A DNA stretch of 64,000 bases, from contig NZ_JADEWI010000007.1 of assembly GCF_015207705.1 (NCBI RefSeq), forward strand, positions 124,001 to 188,000. Direction: 5' to 3'. A model generated the notes under the pieces. The model did not search any database. It worked only from the letters and a program-made list of their open reading frames with translations, and was not told the DNA's origin. A program made the translations under genes and the position numbers. Shown in pieces: positions 55,564-64,000 of this stretch (the stretch's first letter is position 1; each line of letters begins with the position of its first letter). The stretch is from Nostoc sp. LEGE 06077 (lineage in GTDB: Bacteria; Cyanobacteriota; Cyanobacteriia; Cyanobacteriales; Nostocaceae).

Positions 55564-58500
55564 CTAACTACTGACTAATTTCTCTCCTTTAAGCATCCTG
55601 ACGGCAGCTTCGAGTAAGGCTTCTTCGAGATACGGCTTAGTGAAGTAACCACTAGCGCCAAGTTGAATAGCCATTTGTCGGTGTTTATCTGCACCGCGCG
55701 AGGTGAGCATAGCAATAGGTAAGTGATTTAAGGTGGAATCTTTTTGGATGCGTGATAGTAACTCCAGTCCATCGCAACGAGGCATTTCGATGTCACAGAA
55801 TACGATGTCGCAAGGTAGTCCAGAACGCAGTTTATCCCAGGCTTCTTGACCATCACGCGCCTGTTCAACCCGATAGCCTGATTTGTTAAAGGTCAAAGAT
55901 AACAATTCTCGAACTGTAATAGAGTCATCAACAATCAACACAGTTGGATCAATTTTCTCAGCCGGGGCTTGTGTGGCTGTAGGTGGTGATTTGTGCTGCC
56001 AAGGAGTACCACCAGCATTTTTAGACATCCGACCTTGGAAAATATCGATGATTTCCAACACATCAGCAATTGGCATAATCCGACCATCGCCCAGAACTGT
56101 AGCACCTGCTACACCAATAGGTTTAGGTGCTGGCCCTTCAAATTGCTTAATTACAATTTCTTGTTCGCTGAGTACTAAGTCAATTTGTAAAGCAATTAAG
56201 GTATTGCCCGATCGCACCACCACTACGGAAACTGTATCATCATCACGAGTTCCACCGTAAACGTTACCGCGACTTAACAAGCGATTGAAAGATAACAGAT
56301 CTTTGAGCGGTCGGAATGGCAAGACTGTATCGCGCCACGAAATAAATGATTGCCCATCAGCATTATGTTGAATATTTTTGGCGGGTATATCTAAAGTATC
56401 TTCCACTCCATCCATTGGGAAGGCAATTCGAGCTTTATCGGAAACACAGCAGAGGGCTTTACAAATACTTAAGGTGAGTGGTAAACGAATCGTAAATGTT
56501 GTACCTTTACCAATGGCCGAATCTGTATTCACAGTCCCGCGAATTTCACTAATCTCGGAACGAACTACATCCATCCCCACGCCACGACCGGAGATTTCAT
56601 CGGCTTGATCTTTGATACTAAAACCAGGTTGGAACAGCAAATCATAAACTTCCATTCGAGAGATGCTTCTTGCCTGTTCTTTGCTCATCATCCCGACTTT
56701 CACAGCCTTGGCTTTGACTTTTTCGGGGTCAATACCTGCACCGTCATCACCCACAGAAATGACAGTTTGGTTTCCTTGGTGGAAGGCACGAATTGTAATT
56801 TCTCCCGCAGGTGGTTTACCCCTAGTTTGGCGTTCTTCTGGGGTTTCGATCCCATGAGCGATCGCATTATTCAACATATGCGTGAGTGGATCGGTGAGAT
56901 GATCTAAAATCATCTTGTCAATTAAGGTATCGCTACCTTCAATCACCAACTCTACTTGTTTACCGCATTTAATCGCGTTATCCCGCACACCGCGCCGCAA
57001 ACGGTCAATCGCCTGAGAAAACGGCACCATTCGAGCGCGGGTTAAACCTTCTTGTAGTTGAGTTGTGACTTGACGGAATTGTCTGGCTACACGTTCAGTC
57101 TCTTCCGTCACAAAATCAATGTCACTCGCTGACTCCCGCACTCGCACAATCAATTCAATCATTTCTTGAGACAAGGTGTGGAACGGGGTAAATCGATCCA
57201 TTTCTAGTTCGCTAAAACCCCTGTCTGTATCGGGTTCTGAAGAGAGGACAGGCGTTTCTTTTTTGGTACGAGTGGCCAGTAGAGAAGCTTCTAAAAGCGA
57301 TCGCTCATATAATTCTTGCATTCTCGCGCCCACATCCGACAGCTGTTGCACTTGAATCAGCAAGTTATCTAATGATTGTCGCAGCCGTTCATGATCTTGC
57401 TCTAAGGTGTTGCGATTAACTACTAATTCCCCAACTAAATTACTCATATCGTCCAGTTGTTTAACTGGCACCTTCATCGTTTCTTCAAATCTCGCGTTAC
57501 GACGATTCGCCGGACGAGGAGCTTTATTTGTGTTGGGTTTGATTGCTGATGAATGAGATATCGAATTATCTGCTTCCGCCAGTAGTTTTTCTAAATCACT
57601 AAATTCATCTTCAAGTTTTGGCGATGCCGGCGTTTCGCTGGCAAAATTATTACTGGCTGTGGTTGGAGATTCTGAAATATAATTATGCTGAATCGTCGGC
57701 TGGGGAGATATTTCCGGCTTATCTCCACCTAACAAAGCTTCCAGTGCGGCAAAATCTTCCGAAGCGATCGCCCCAGCATCACTTGGTAATTCTTCACCTA
57801 ATAATGCTTCTAAATCAGCAAATTCATCTTCCTGCTCGAATATTGTATTTGTATCTTCTGTGGCTGGTGTTATCTCTGATTCTGGCAAGTCAATACTAAC
57901 ATTTTCCACCTCAGCTATTAGTGTATCTAACTGATTAGTGTCTAATGATAATTCGGGAGAATCTGCTGTTTCTCTTAATACGTCAACAGTTACAGTTTCA
58001 TTAATATTTTCGTAAAATTCTAATTTTAATCCCTCTGCTTCAGCATCTGCATCTGCTGTTAAAAATAAATCAAAATCATCAGTGAGTGTTGGTTCTACAA
58101 TTGCCGCAGTTTCACTATTATTTATAATTAATAAATCATCAAGTAAATTTTCAAAATTTTGGATTTGGGAAAACTCAATAATTTCTGTATCTGCAATTAA
58201 CTGATCTAAGTCAGTATCTGGTTGGCTGATGTCTGTGGCTAATAACTCATCTAGTAAATCCAAGTCCCCATCTTTATTATCTAAGGGTTCACTCCCATCT
58301 TCATTAGTTACAGATGTTTCTGGCAGACTAATATTGGTGAATAAATCAAAAGATGGATTATCTGAACTATCTAGCTGAATATAAGTACCATGAATTTTTG
58401 GTTCTAAATCAACGAAAGCAATCGGTTCATCTTCTTCAGCATCTAGATCATCAAAAATATTTAGTTCTAATTCCCCAAAAGTCTGGGCATCAACCGTAGA

Positions 58501-60798
58501 AGATTCCGGCAATTGATAAGTAAATTCAGGAGTCAAATCTACAGCTTCTGGTGCTTGAGCAAAATTGTGTATTTCTGGTGCAGAGACATTGCGATCGCTA
58601 AAATTAGGAACTTGTAATTCTCCCAATAAATCATCTTCATTATCTGAAGCAAATTCTAAATCTGGCTGGAGAAAAGTTAGCTCAAAATTATCTCCATAAT
58701 CTTCTCCATTTGAGGACGTATTATTGTGCATACCTCCAAAAATTTCCCCAGAAGCCGCCGCTGCAAATAAACTGTCTTCTAAAGCTTTGGTTACATCTGC
58801 TTCTAAGACATTATCAAATTCTGACTGCAATTCTGCTTCTGCGGGAGAATTCCAAAAATTATTCAAATCGTCTTCTGTTTGAGACAAATTTGTTGCTGTT
58901 ACAGGTGGATTATCAAATAAATCCCCAATTCCTGACTCTTCTGTAGGTATGAGTATATTTTCGTCACCTTCAGCAAATAAACCGTCTAAAGATAAAGAGT
59001 TTGGTTCGGAGGTGAACAACTGAAGTTCTGTATTATCAAAATTATGTGCCTCTGCAAGATTTGTTTCTGGATTTTCTAGGAATAATTCATCTAAAATGCT
59101 TTGTTGGGCAGCAGATACTCCAGTACTTGCAATAGCCTCAGTTGCTGGTTGAGCAACTTCACTCACAATTGGTAGTTGGTGATCATCCAGAGACAGTGTT
59201 AATAATTCATCGACATCTTGGCTGTTGAGGTTGGCAAAGGACAACTGAGATTCACTAGCAATTTCTGGTGATTCTGGTAAGATTTCTGGGAGGTTTGTCG
59301 CACTTTCTGGCTCTGAATGCTCTTTTTCTAAGAAATTATCGCCAAATAACAGTCCCAGATCTTCTGTAGTGCTGAAATTAACAGTTGACTCATCAGCGCG
59401 GATATCTTCATCCAGGGAGAGAAAATCTGCTAAATCACTCTCATTCTCTTCTGTCAAATCTTCAGTAATATCTATGCCCAAGTTACTGACAGCAGTGATC
59501 TCCAAAATTTCTTCTTGTTGCCAAGTTTCATCTAATTCCTGCGTTTCCCCTTCAAATAAATCGGCCAGAGTATTTAATTCTGCTAATCCTACCTCTGGCC
59601 CATGATGGTCAGTCTGACCAAGATTTAGTGATCCATCGTTTCCATCACCAAACAGAGAGTTAGCCGCATTTTCACGCGGATGATTAATGGCGATCGCCCT
59701 ATCTTGATTCATCTGATCTGTGAGATCGGTTAAGCTGATCACACTATCTGCTGGCTGTACACTGGCAATCAAAGAAACTTCCTCATCAGTTTTGCCGATG
59801 CTGACAGCTTGGTTTTCTAGTTCTGTAGCTGGTTCATTGTCAAACAAATCAAGATTAAAGTCTATTGAGAATGGCTCCAGTTCAGGAAAACTCAGGAGAA
59901 CTTCTAATTGCTGACTAATTGTAATCTCGGCATCTCTACCTTGAAGAACTAATTCCTGAGCCTGTTTAATTTCCGTAATGACAATTTTAGCTAGGGTAAG
60001 ATAAGTATTTTCACTATTACAGATCGCATTTGCGGCTGCTTGACATAAACTAGACCAATTAGGCAAATTCCATCTTTGTCCAAGTTTCTCCAACTGGCGA
60101 CAACACTGCTGAAGATTTTGCCGTGATTCAGCTGTTGCTTGTTGCTTAAACAGTTGCAACATTTGCCGTAAAGCTTGCAACACCTGATTTTGAAACTCGC
60201 TCCAAGTATTTTCTTGGGCGGCGACTGGTGTATGTACTCCTGGAGATAAACCTTTGGTGTCTTCTGCTGGTATAGACGTATCCGTCCGCCAGAAAATCTC
60301 TGTGAGTGAACTAACGCTTTCTGTGTGGGATGGTTGGATTACTGTATGGCTATCGTCTGCTACGCCATTGTGGCCTTTTTGTACTAGCAAATCTAGATGA
60401 TCATTCAACCATTTAAATACAGGTTCAGCTTCCGACATCAAAGTGTTGGCAGCTTCTTCCGAAAGTCCGTAGGGGCCACTTAAATGTTCTAATAAAGCTT
60501 TGAGAGTATCCGCTACACCCAAAAACAAAGACTCTAACTTTTCATCAATCCGAACTGGATGCTCTTTGAGTACTTTAAAGCAATCTTCTAGACGATGAGC
60601 CGTGTGCTGGATACTAGTTAGACCCAGCATAGCCGCTCCGCCTTTAATGGAGTGGGCTGCCCGAAAAACCTCATTGATCATTTCCGGGTCGTTCAAAGTA
60701 TCTTGAAGATTCAGTAACCCCTGCTCAATTGTGTTCAGGTGGTCTCGCGCTTCTTCAATAAAGTAACCCAAAATCCGCTGTTGTTGTTCCGGCAGCAT
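55564..60798 (-). CDS. Giant hybrid CheA histidine kinase with response regulator domain
   Basis: The 1744-residue protein starts with an Hpt domain (phospho-His near 49, AAHSIKGGAAMLGL). A long acidic low-complexity linker (about 330-1090) follows, with repeated short motifs such as FADLEALLG, FAALEALLG, FSDLEKLLA, SLDGLF and ILDELF. Next come a dimerisation domain (about 1105, KVPVKQLDDMSNLVGELVVN), an HATPase (HMLNNAIAHGIETPEE near 1306), a CheW domain (about 1450-1590) and a receiver (from 1616, PTVLIVDDS, Asp in CDIEMP near 1667). It drives phototaxis/motility signalling, probably with the upstream MCP and CheW. A 104-bp spacer with an STRR precedes it. Confidence 0.93.
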   Translation of the reverse strand: MLPEQQQRILGYFIEEARDHLNTIEQGLLNLQDTLNDPEMINEVFRAAHSIKGGAAMLGLTSIQHTAHRLEDCFKVLKEHPVRIDEKLESLFLGVADTLKALLEHLSGPYGLSEEAANTLMSEAEPVFKWLNDHLDLLVQKGHNGVADDSHTVIQPSHTESVSSLTEIFWRTDTSIPAEDTKGLSPGVHTPVAAQENTWSEFQNQVLQALRQMLQLFKQQATAESRQNLQQCCRQLEKLGQRWNLPNWSSLCQAAANAICNSENTYLTLAKIVITEIKQAQELVLQGRDAEITISQQLEVLLSFPELEPFSIDFNLDLFDNEPATELENQAVSIGKTDEEVSLIASVQPADSVISLTDLTDQMNQDRAIAINHPRENAANSLFGDGNDGSLNLGQTDHHGPEVGLAELNTLADLFEGETQELDETWQQEEILEITAVSNLGIDITEDLTEENESDLADFLSLDEDIRADESTVNFSTTEDLGLLFGDNFLEKEHSEPESATNLPEILPESPEIASESQLSFANLNSQDVDELLTLSLDDHQLPIVSEVAQPATEAIASTGVSAAQQSILDELFLENPETNLAEAHNFDNTELQLFTSEPNSLSLDGLFAEGDENILIPTEESGIGDLFDNPPVTATNLSQTEDDLNNFWNSPAEAELQSEFDNVLEADVTKALEDSLFAAAASGEIFGGMHNNTSSNGEDYGDNFELTFLQPDLEFASDNEDDLLGELQVPNFSDRNVSAPEIHNFAQAPEAVDLTPEFTYQLPESSTVDAQTFGELELNIFDDLDAEEDEPIAFVDLEPKIHGTYIQLDSSDNPSFDLFTNISLPETSVTNEDGSEPLDNKDGDLDLLDELLATDISQPDTDLDQLIADTEIIEFSQIQNFENLLDDLLIINNSETAAIVEPTLTDDFDLFLTADADAEAEGLKLEFYENINETVTVDVLRETADSPELSLDTNQLDTLIAEVENVSIDLPESEITPATEDTNTIFEQEDEFADLEALLGEELPSDAGAIASEDFAALEALLGGDKPEISPQPTIQHNYISESPTTASNNFASETPASPKLEDEFSDLEKLLAEADNSISHSSAIKPNTNKAPRPANRRNARFEETMKVPVKQLDDMSNLVGELVVNRNTLEQDHERLRQSLDNLLIQVQQLSDVGARMQELYERSLLEASLLATRTKKETPVLSSEPDTDRGFSELEMDRFTPFHTLSQEMIELIVRVRESASDIDFVTEETERVARQFRQVTTQLQEGLTRARMVPFSQAIDRLRRGVRDNAIKCGKQVELVIEGSDTLIDKMILDHLTDPLTHMLNNAIAHGIETPEERQTRGKPPAGEITIRAFHQGNQTVISVGDDGAGIDPEKVKAKAVKVGMMSKEQARSISRMEVYDLLFQPGFSIKDQADEISGRGVGMDVVRSEISEIRGTVNTDSAIGKGTTFTIRLPLTLSICKALCCVSDKARIAFPMDGVEDTLDIPAKNIQHNADGQSFISWRDTVLPFRPLKDLLSFNRLLSRGNVYGGTRDDDTVSVVVVRSGNTLIALQIDLVLSEQEIVIKQFEGPAPKPIGVAGATVLGDGRIMPIADVLEIIDIFQGRMSKNAGGTPWQHKSPPTATQAPAEKIDPTVLIVDDSITVRELLSLTFNKSGYRVEQARDGQEAWDKLRSGLPCDIVFCDIEMPRCDGLELLSRIQKDSTLNHLPIAMLTSRGADKHRQMAIQLGASGYFTKPYLEEALLEAAVRMLKGEKLVSS

Positions 60799-60807
60799 AG
60801 TTTTTTA

Positions 60808-60837
60808 GTCAAGAGTCAAGGGTCAATTGTCAATGGT
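60808..60837. repeat. STRR heptad repeat between MCP and CheA genes
   Basis: Identical over 30 bases to 40444-40473. It sits 10 bases before the CheA start codon, and more GGACTATTGACTATGG-like heptads follow to about 60900. Confidence 0.85.
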
Positions 60838-60902
60838 CAAGAGCATCAGTCATCAGTCAATAATTTTGAACTATGGACTATTGACTATGGACTCATGACT
60901 AA

Positions 60903-63785
60903 TTACTTCGATTCCAGAGTATCCACGCGGAAACGCTCAACGGAAGCTATTAAGTCACGGGATACACCCACTAGGTTTTGGAGTGCGCCAGAAACTCGCT
61001 GGGCTTCTTGGGAGGTTTCTTGGGCTGTTAGTTCTACTGATTGCATAACATGGGCGACAGCACGGGAGGTTTCTGTCTGTTCTACTGTGTCGCTGGTAAT
61101 TGAGCGCACCAGAATATCAATGCGATTGGCTACTTGAATAATATTTTCCAGCGATCGCTTGGCTTCTTCGGCAAGTTTTGTCCCTTTAATTACCTGTTGT
61201 GTGCCTTCTTCCATTGCGGTCATGACTGAGCCAGTTTCACTTTGGATTTGCATCACAATCTGTTCGATTTCTTTCAAAGATTTCGCAGATTTGTCGGCTA
61301 ACTGGCGTACTTCATCCGCCACAATTGCAAACCCCCGTCCGGCTTCTCCAGCCCGCGCCGCCTCAATACTGGCGTTGAGTGCAAGTAAGTTGGTACGTGA
61401 GGCAATTTGTGAAATTAATGCCACAATCTTAGAAATTTCTTGGGAAGATTCTGCCAACCGTTTGACTTTGCGGGTAGTTTCCGCTACAGTTTCCCGAATT
61501 TCTAAAATCCCGGCGACGGTGTTTTCTACCGCTTCTCCACCTTTGAGCGCGATGCTACTAGCATCACGGGCAACAGTTTCCGCTTCCCGTGCGGCTTCTG
61601 CCACCCGCTGAATCGAGTCGGTCATCACCTGCACAGAATTTAAGGTGACAGCTAACTCTTCGGCTTGGCGTAAAGCGTCACTCGATAAGGCACGAGCAAA
61701 GGTTTCCGAATTTGTTGCCCCTTTGGTTACTTCGCGCGCAGCGACTTTTACCTGTTGAACGATATCCCGCAAGTTTTGAATTGTCAGGTTAAAGGCATCA
61801 GCAACGGCTCCCAATACGTCGGCTGTTACTTCCGCTTGCACTGTCAAGTCACCTCTGGCTGCCCCTTCTACGTCGTCTAACAAGCGAATTACTTGCCTTT
61901 GCAGGTTTTCTTTGGCTTCTTCTTGTTCATCTGCTTTGCGTTGGGCTTCGTTGGTAGTGGTAAAAATTACCCGCGCCATTTCGTTAAAGCCGGTGGCTAA
62001 TAACCCTAATTCATCCTCGGAATAAACAGTGGCTTGAACATTGAGATTGCCTTGGCGGACTGCATCAAACTGATTTTGCAAATCCTTCGTTGTACGGCGA
62101 ATTTGCTTGAGGGTGAGATTGCCCATAAAAGCAGCTGTCGCAAATCCCGAAATCCCAGCAGCGAGGGACATAGCCCAGCCAGTATTGCGAATAGATTCTC
62201 GCTGTTGTGGTGCCGAAAAGGAAGTCGCCCCAAAGCTCACAACGGCGACAACCATTGCCGAGAAAATCCCCACAGTCCCAGCTACCAAAAAAGGCTTCAT
62301 ATCTAAAGAAGCATTTTCCAGTGGTGCTAACCAGCCTTGCTCAATACTGGCAACTGGTTCTAATTTGGAGACATCGGCTTGGGTAAATATGGGGACTGCT
62401 TCTTGAGAACCAGTTATGGTAAATAGTTCTTCATCGCGATCGCTACTGCCATTGTTAGCGGTAGTTTCTGTAAAATGACTGCGGGGGCTGCTATTAGCTT
62501 CCAATGGCCCAGAAAGTACTACATCCCCAAAGCTCACATCCGAGTCTGCTAAGTCAAACCCAGGAATATTCCCCAGGTCGTCAAAATCATCAAAATCATC
62601 TAAAAACTCGATATTACTTTTAGAATTTTCACTACTGAGCATACTGTTAGTATCTTCATCAGTTTTGAATTCATCGGAGCCAAAGGCCGACTCAAATGCT
62701 TCAAAATCAAAATTATCATCACCATTAAAAGAATTTGTGTCTAAAGTTGTGCCAGCTTTTAAAGGAGAATTTGGCAAAGCAAAATCGTCATTAGTAGATG
62801 AGTTGGTAGTTGCAGAATTATCGGGAAATTCTATTTTTTCCAACCAATTACTGGGTTTAGCCGCGAATACATTATCTTGATTTGTTTTTGCATCCACATT
62901 CGAGATATTTTCTGGCGATTTTGGTGAATTTTCCTCCAGAATACCCATTTTTAAGTCCAAACTTGCCATGCTTGGCTCTGGATACTTTTCTCCTAATAAG
63001 ACTTCTGATGAAGTATCTAAAATATTACTCGTTTGTAAATTAGCTGAGGCAAAAGGAGAATCAACACTATTGCTGTCAAAGGGTGAGCTTTCTTGACTTG
63101 AAGTTGTCCCTATATCAAAGGGGCTATTTGTTATTCCTGAATCATCTAAATTAATTAGTGATAAATCTTCTTGCCAGAAAGCTGGTAAATCTAAGGCAAT
63201 TTCTTCTTCTGGGTGGTTATTCAGTTCGGAACTATTGTCATCTTGATTCAGGGCAAAAGGATCAGCCATCAAAGATGGTGATTCTTCCACTATTTTGTTC
63301 ATGACAATACTATCGGTGGGAATATCAAATGGGTTTAAGGATGACTGAGATTCTTCAAAACTATTTAAATCAAAGCTTTGGCTATCTAAGTTAGCAAATG
63401 CGCCTAAATCTTGTAAGTCTGATGTATCCATTTCTGATTCATCAGCAATACCTGCCAGATTGATTGGCTCCTCAAGTTCAATCGGGATAGCTTGTTCTTC
63501 TAGTGGCTGTAAATATTGATTGATATTCTCTAAACCATTTTTCGCAAAACCGATGATTTCTGGTTCATCAGTTAATTTCAAGACTCTTTGATATTCTGCC
63601 TTAGCAACATCGTACTGTTGCAAAACGTAGTAGACATGACCCCTTAATAAATGGCAGTTGGGGTCATCTGGGACATTTTGTACTACCTGATCGACTAAGG
63701 TAGCAGCGAATTCATAGTCTTGTTCTGCGTAGGCTGTACAAGCCTGCTGATATGTTTCTAGATAATCATCTATTGTTGCTGCCAT
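60903..63785 (-). CDS. Methyl-accepting chemotaxis protein with N-terminal TPR
   Basis: The 960-residue protein (ATG 63785, GGGAGG upstream) has an N-terminal TPR region (1-110, [22 protein letters not shown]), a long acidic linker (110-480) with repeated FD/DD motifs ([20 protein letters not shown]), two membrane helices (near 495 and 545), a HAMP domain and a signalling domain. The signalling tip is [32 protein letters not shown]. No large periplasmic sensor is present between the helices, so the sensor input may come through the TPR or cytosolic part. It is upstream of the CheA gene and 16 bases downstream of cheW. Confidence 0.93.
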   Translation of the reverse strand: MAATIDDYLETYQQACTAYAEQDYEFAATLVDQVVQNVPDDPNCHLLRGHVYYVLQQYDVAKAEYQRVLKLTDEPEIIGFAKNGLENINQYLQPLEEQAIPIELEEPINLAGIADESEMDTSDLQDLGAFANLDSQSFDLNSFEESQSSLNPFDIPTDSIVMNKIVEESPSLMADPFALNQDDNSSELNNHPEEEIALDLPAFWQEDLSLINLDDSGITNSPFDIGTTSSQESSPFDSNSVDSPFASANLQTSNILDTSSEVLLGEKYPEPSMASLDLKMGILEENSPKSPENISNVDAKTNQDNVFAAKPSNWLEKIEFPDNSATTNSSTNDDFALPNSPLKAGTTLDTNSFNGDDNFDFEAFESAFGSDEFKTDEDTNSMLSSENSKSNIEFLDDFDDFDDLGNIPGFDLADSDVSFGDVVLSGPLEANSSPRSHFTETTANNGSSDRDEELFTITGSQEAVPIFTQADVSKLEPVASIEQGWLAPLENASLDMKPFLVAGTVGIFSAMVVAVVSFGATSFSAPQQRESIRNTGWAMSLAAGISGFATAAFMGNLTLKQIRRTTKDLQNQFDAVRQGNLNVQATVYSEDELGLLATGFNEMARVIFTTTNEAQRKADEQEEAKENLQRQVIRLLDDVEGAARGDLTVQAEVTADVLGAVADAFNLTIQNLRDIVQQVKVAAREVTKGATNSETFARALSSDALRQAEELAVTLNSVQVMTDSIQRVAEAAREAETVARDASSIALKGGEAVENTVAGILEIRETVAETTRKVKRLAESSQEISKIVALISQIASRTNLLALNASIEAARAGEAGRGFAIVADEVRQLADKSAKSLKEIEQIVMQIQSETGSVMTAMEEGTQQVIKGTKLAEEAKRSLENIIQVANRIDILVRSITSDTVEQTETSRAVAHVMQSVELTAQETSQEAQRVSGALQNLVGVSRDLIASVERFRVDTLESK

Positions 63786-63801
63786 TTGCTCCCTCCCAAT
63801 A

Positions 63802-64000
63802 TCATCCTGCCCACCTTGCACTCCGTACAATCGCCGTTTGGTCAAGTAATCTTAGATACCGATTTTTTTTAGCACCTAATAACCACTCGCCACGCAAAAA
63901 GGGAGCCATCGTATCTGGTAGATTTGTTGGTGGCATCAGATGTTGTACATCTAGCCAATCCATACCGCCGACTTCTTCCACTGCTAAACCGACTATTGTT
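63802..64000 (-). CDS. CheW-like adaptor, C-terminal end (partial)
   Basis: A frame of 65 codons enters from the right edge and stops with TGA at 63802-63804. It reads [19 protein letters not shown], then [20 protein letters not shown], with the CheW-type GLAVEEV and a C-terminal hydrophobic strand. The stop is 16 bases before the MCP start, so it belongs to the same operon and would couple the MCP to CheA. Confidence 0.75.
   Translation of the reverse strand, partial: TIVGLAVEEVGGMDWLDVQHLMPPTNLPDTMAPFLRGEWLLGAKKNRYLRLLDQTAIVRSARWAG

Noticed and set aside
1-64000. CRISPR arrays, prophage genes, transposase genes and rRNA
   Set aside because: Looked for and not found; the repeats present are short inverted-repeat elements, palindromes and heptads without regular unique spacers.

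Overview
The window is chromosomal DNA of a filamentous, heterocyst-type cyanobacterium (Nostoc/Anabaena lineage). The evidence is the very frequent HIP1 octamer GCGATCGC, plant-type photosynthesis genes (petC-petA, ycf66, crtR), the cyanobacterial division gene ftn2, the small RNA Yfr1 between a guaB-type gene and trxA, heptanucleotide repeats (STRR) in many spacers, and several families of short inverted-repeat elements. Almost all genes are housekeeping or signalling genes; no prophage, transposase gene, rRNA or CRISPR array was seen.

Left part (1-19.7 kb): hopanoid synthesis (shc), a histidine kinase with an ethylene-receptor sensor domain, a cysteine hydrolase, three exported proteins on the minus strand (LysM/M23 peptidase, SH3, repeat protein), ubiD, clpS plus a DUF2103 gene, ftn2, pdhA, an aldose epimerase, tRNA-Lys(UUU), a Uma2 nuclease-like gene and class II fructose-bisphosphate aldolase. 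Middle part (19.9-34 kb): a small accessory patch (HTH regulator with paired palindromes, an unknown 94-aa gene, a RelE/ParE-type toxin-antitoxin pair), an orphan DhaM-HPr-EI phosphotransfer fusion, a divergent PstS-like protein and Ser/Thr kinase, crtR with a previously uncalled 46-aa membrane protein, pyruvate kinase, a second Uma2 gene, and a NACHT ATPase locus.

Right part (34-64 kb): mutS2, guaB3, yfr1, trxA, a cupin remnant, petC-petA, tatC-csaA, a solo ParA, a compact inverted-repeat element with an elaborate predicted fold, a third Uma2 gene, ileS, higBA, ycf66, gnd, recQ and a minus-strand chemotaxis operon (cheW fragment, TPR-containing MCP, giant hybrid CheA) that runs off the right edge.

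Functionally the window joins central carbon metabolism (aldolase, pyruvate kinase, PDH E1 alpha, 6-phosphogluconate dehydrogenase), electron transport (cytochrome b6f subunits), envelope and division functions, and environmental sensing (Etr1-like kinase, CheA/MCP, Ser/Thr kinase). The points most worth a second look are the NACHT locus with 10-bp phased repeats, the structured mobile element at 44.9-45.1 kb, the paired palindromes before the small HTH gene, the motif-repeat linker of CheA and two overlooked small membrane proteins. All functional statements rest on reading the sequence; no database search or folding program was run.
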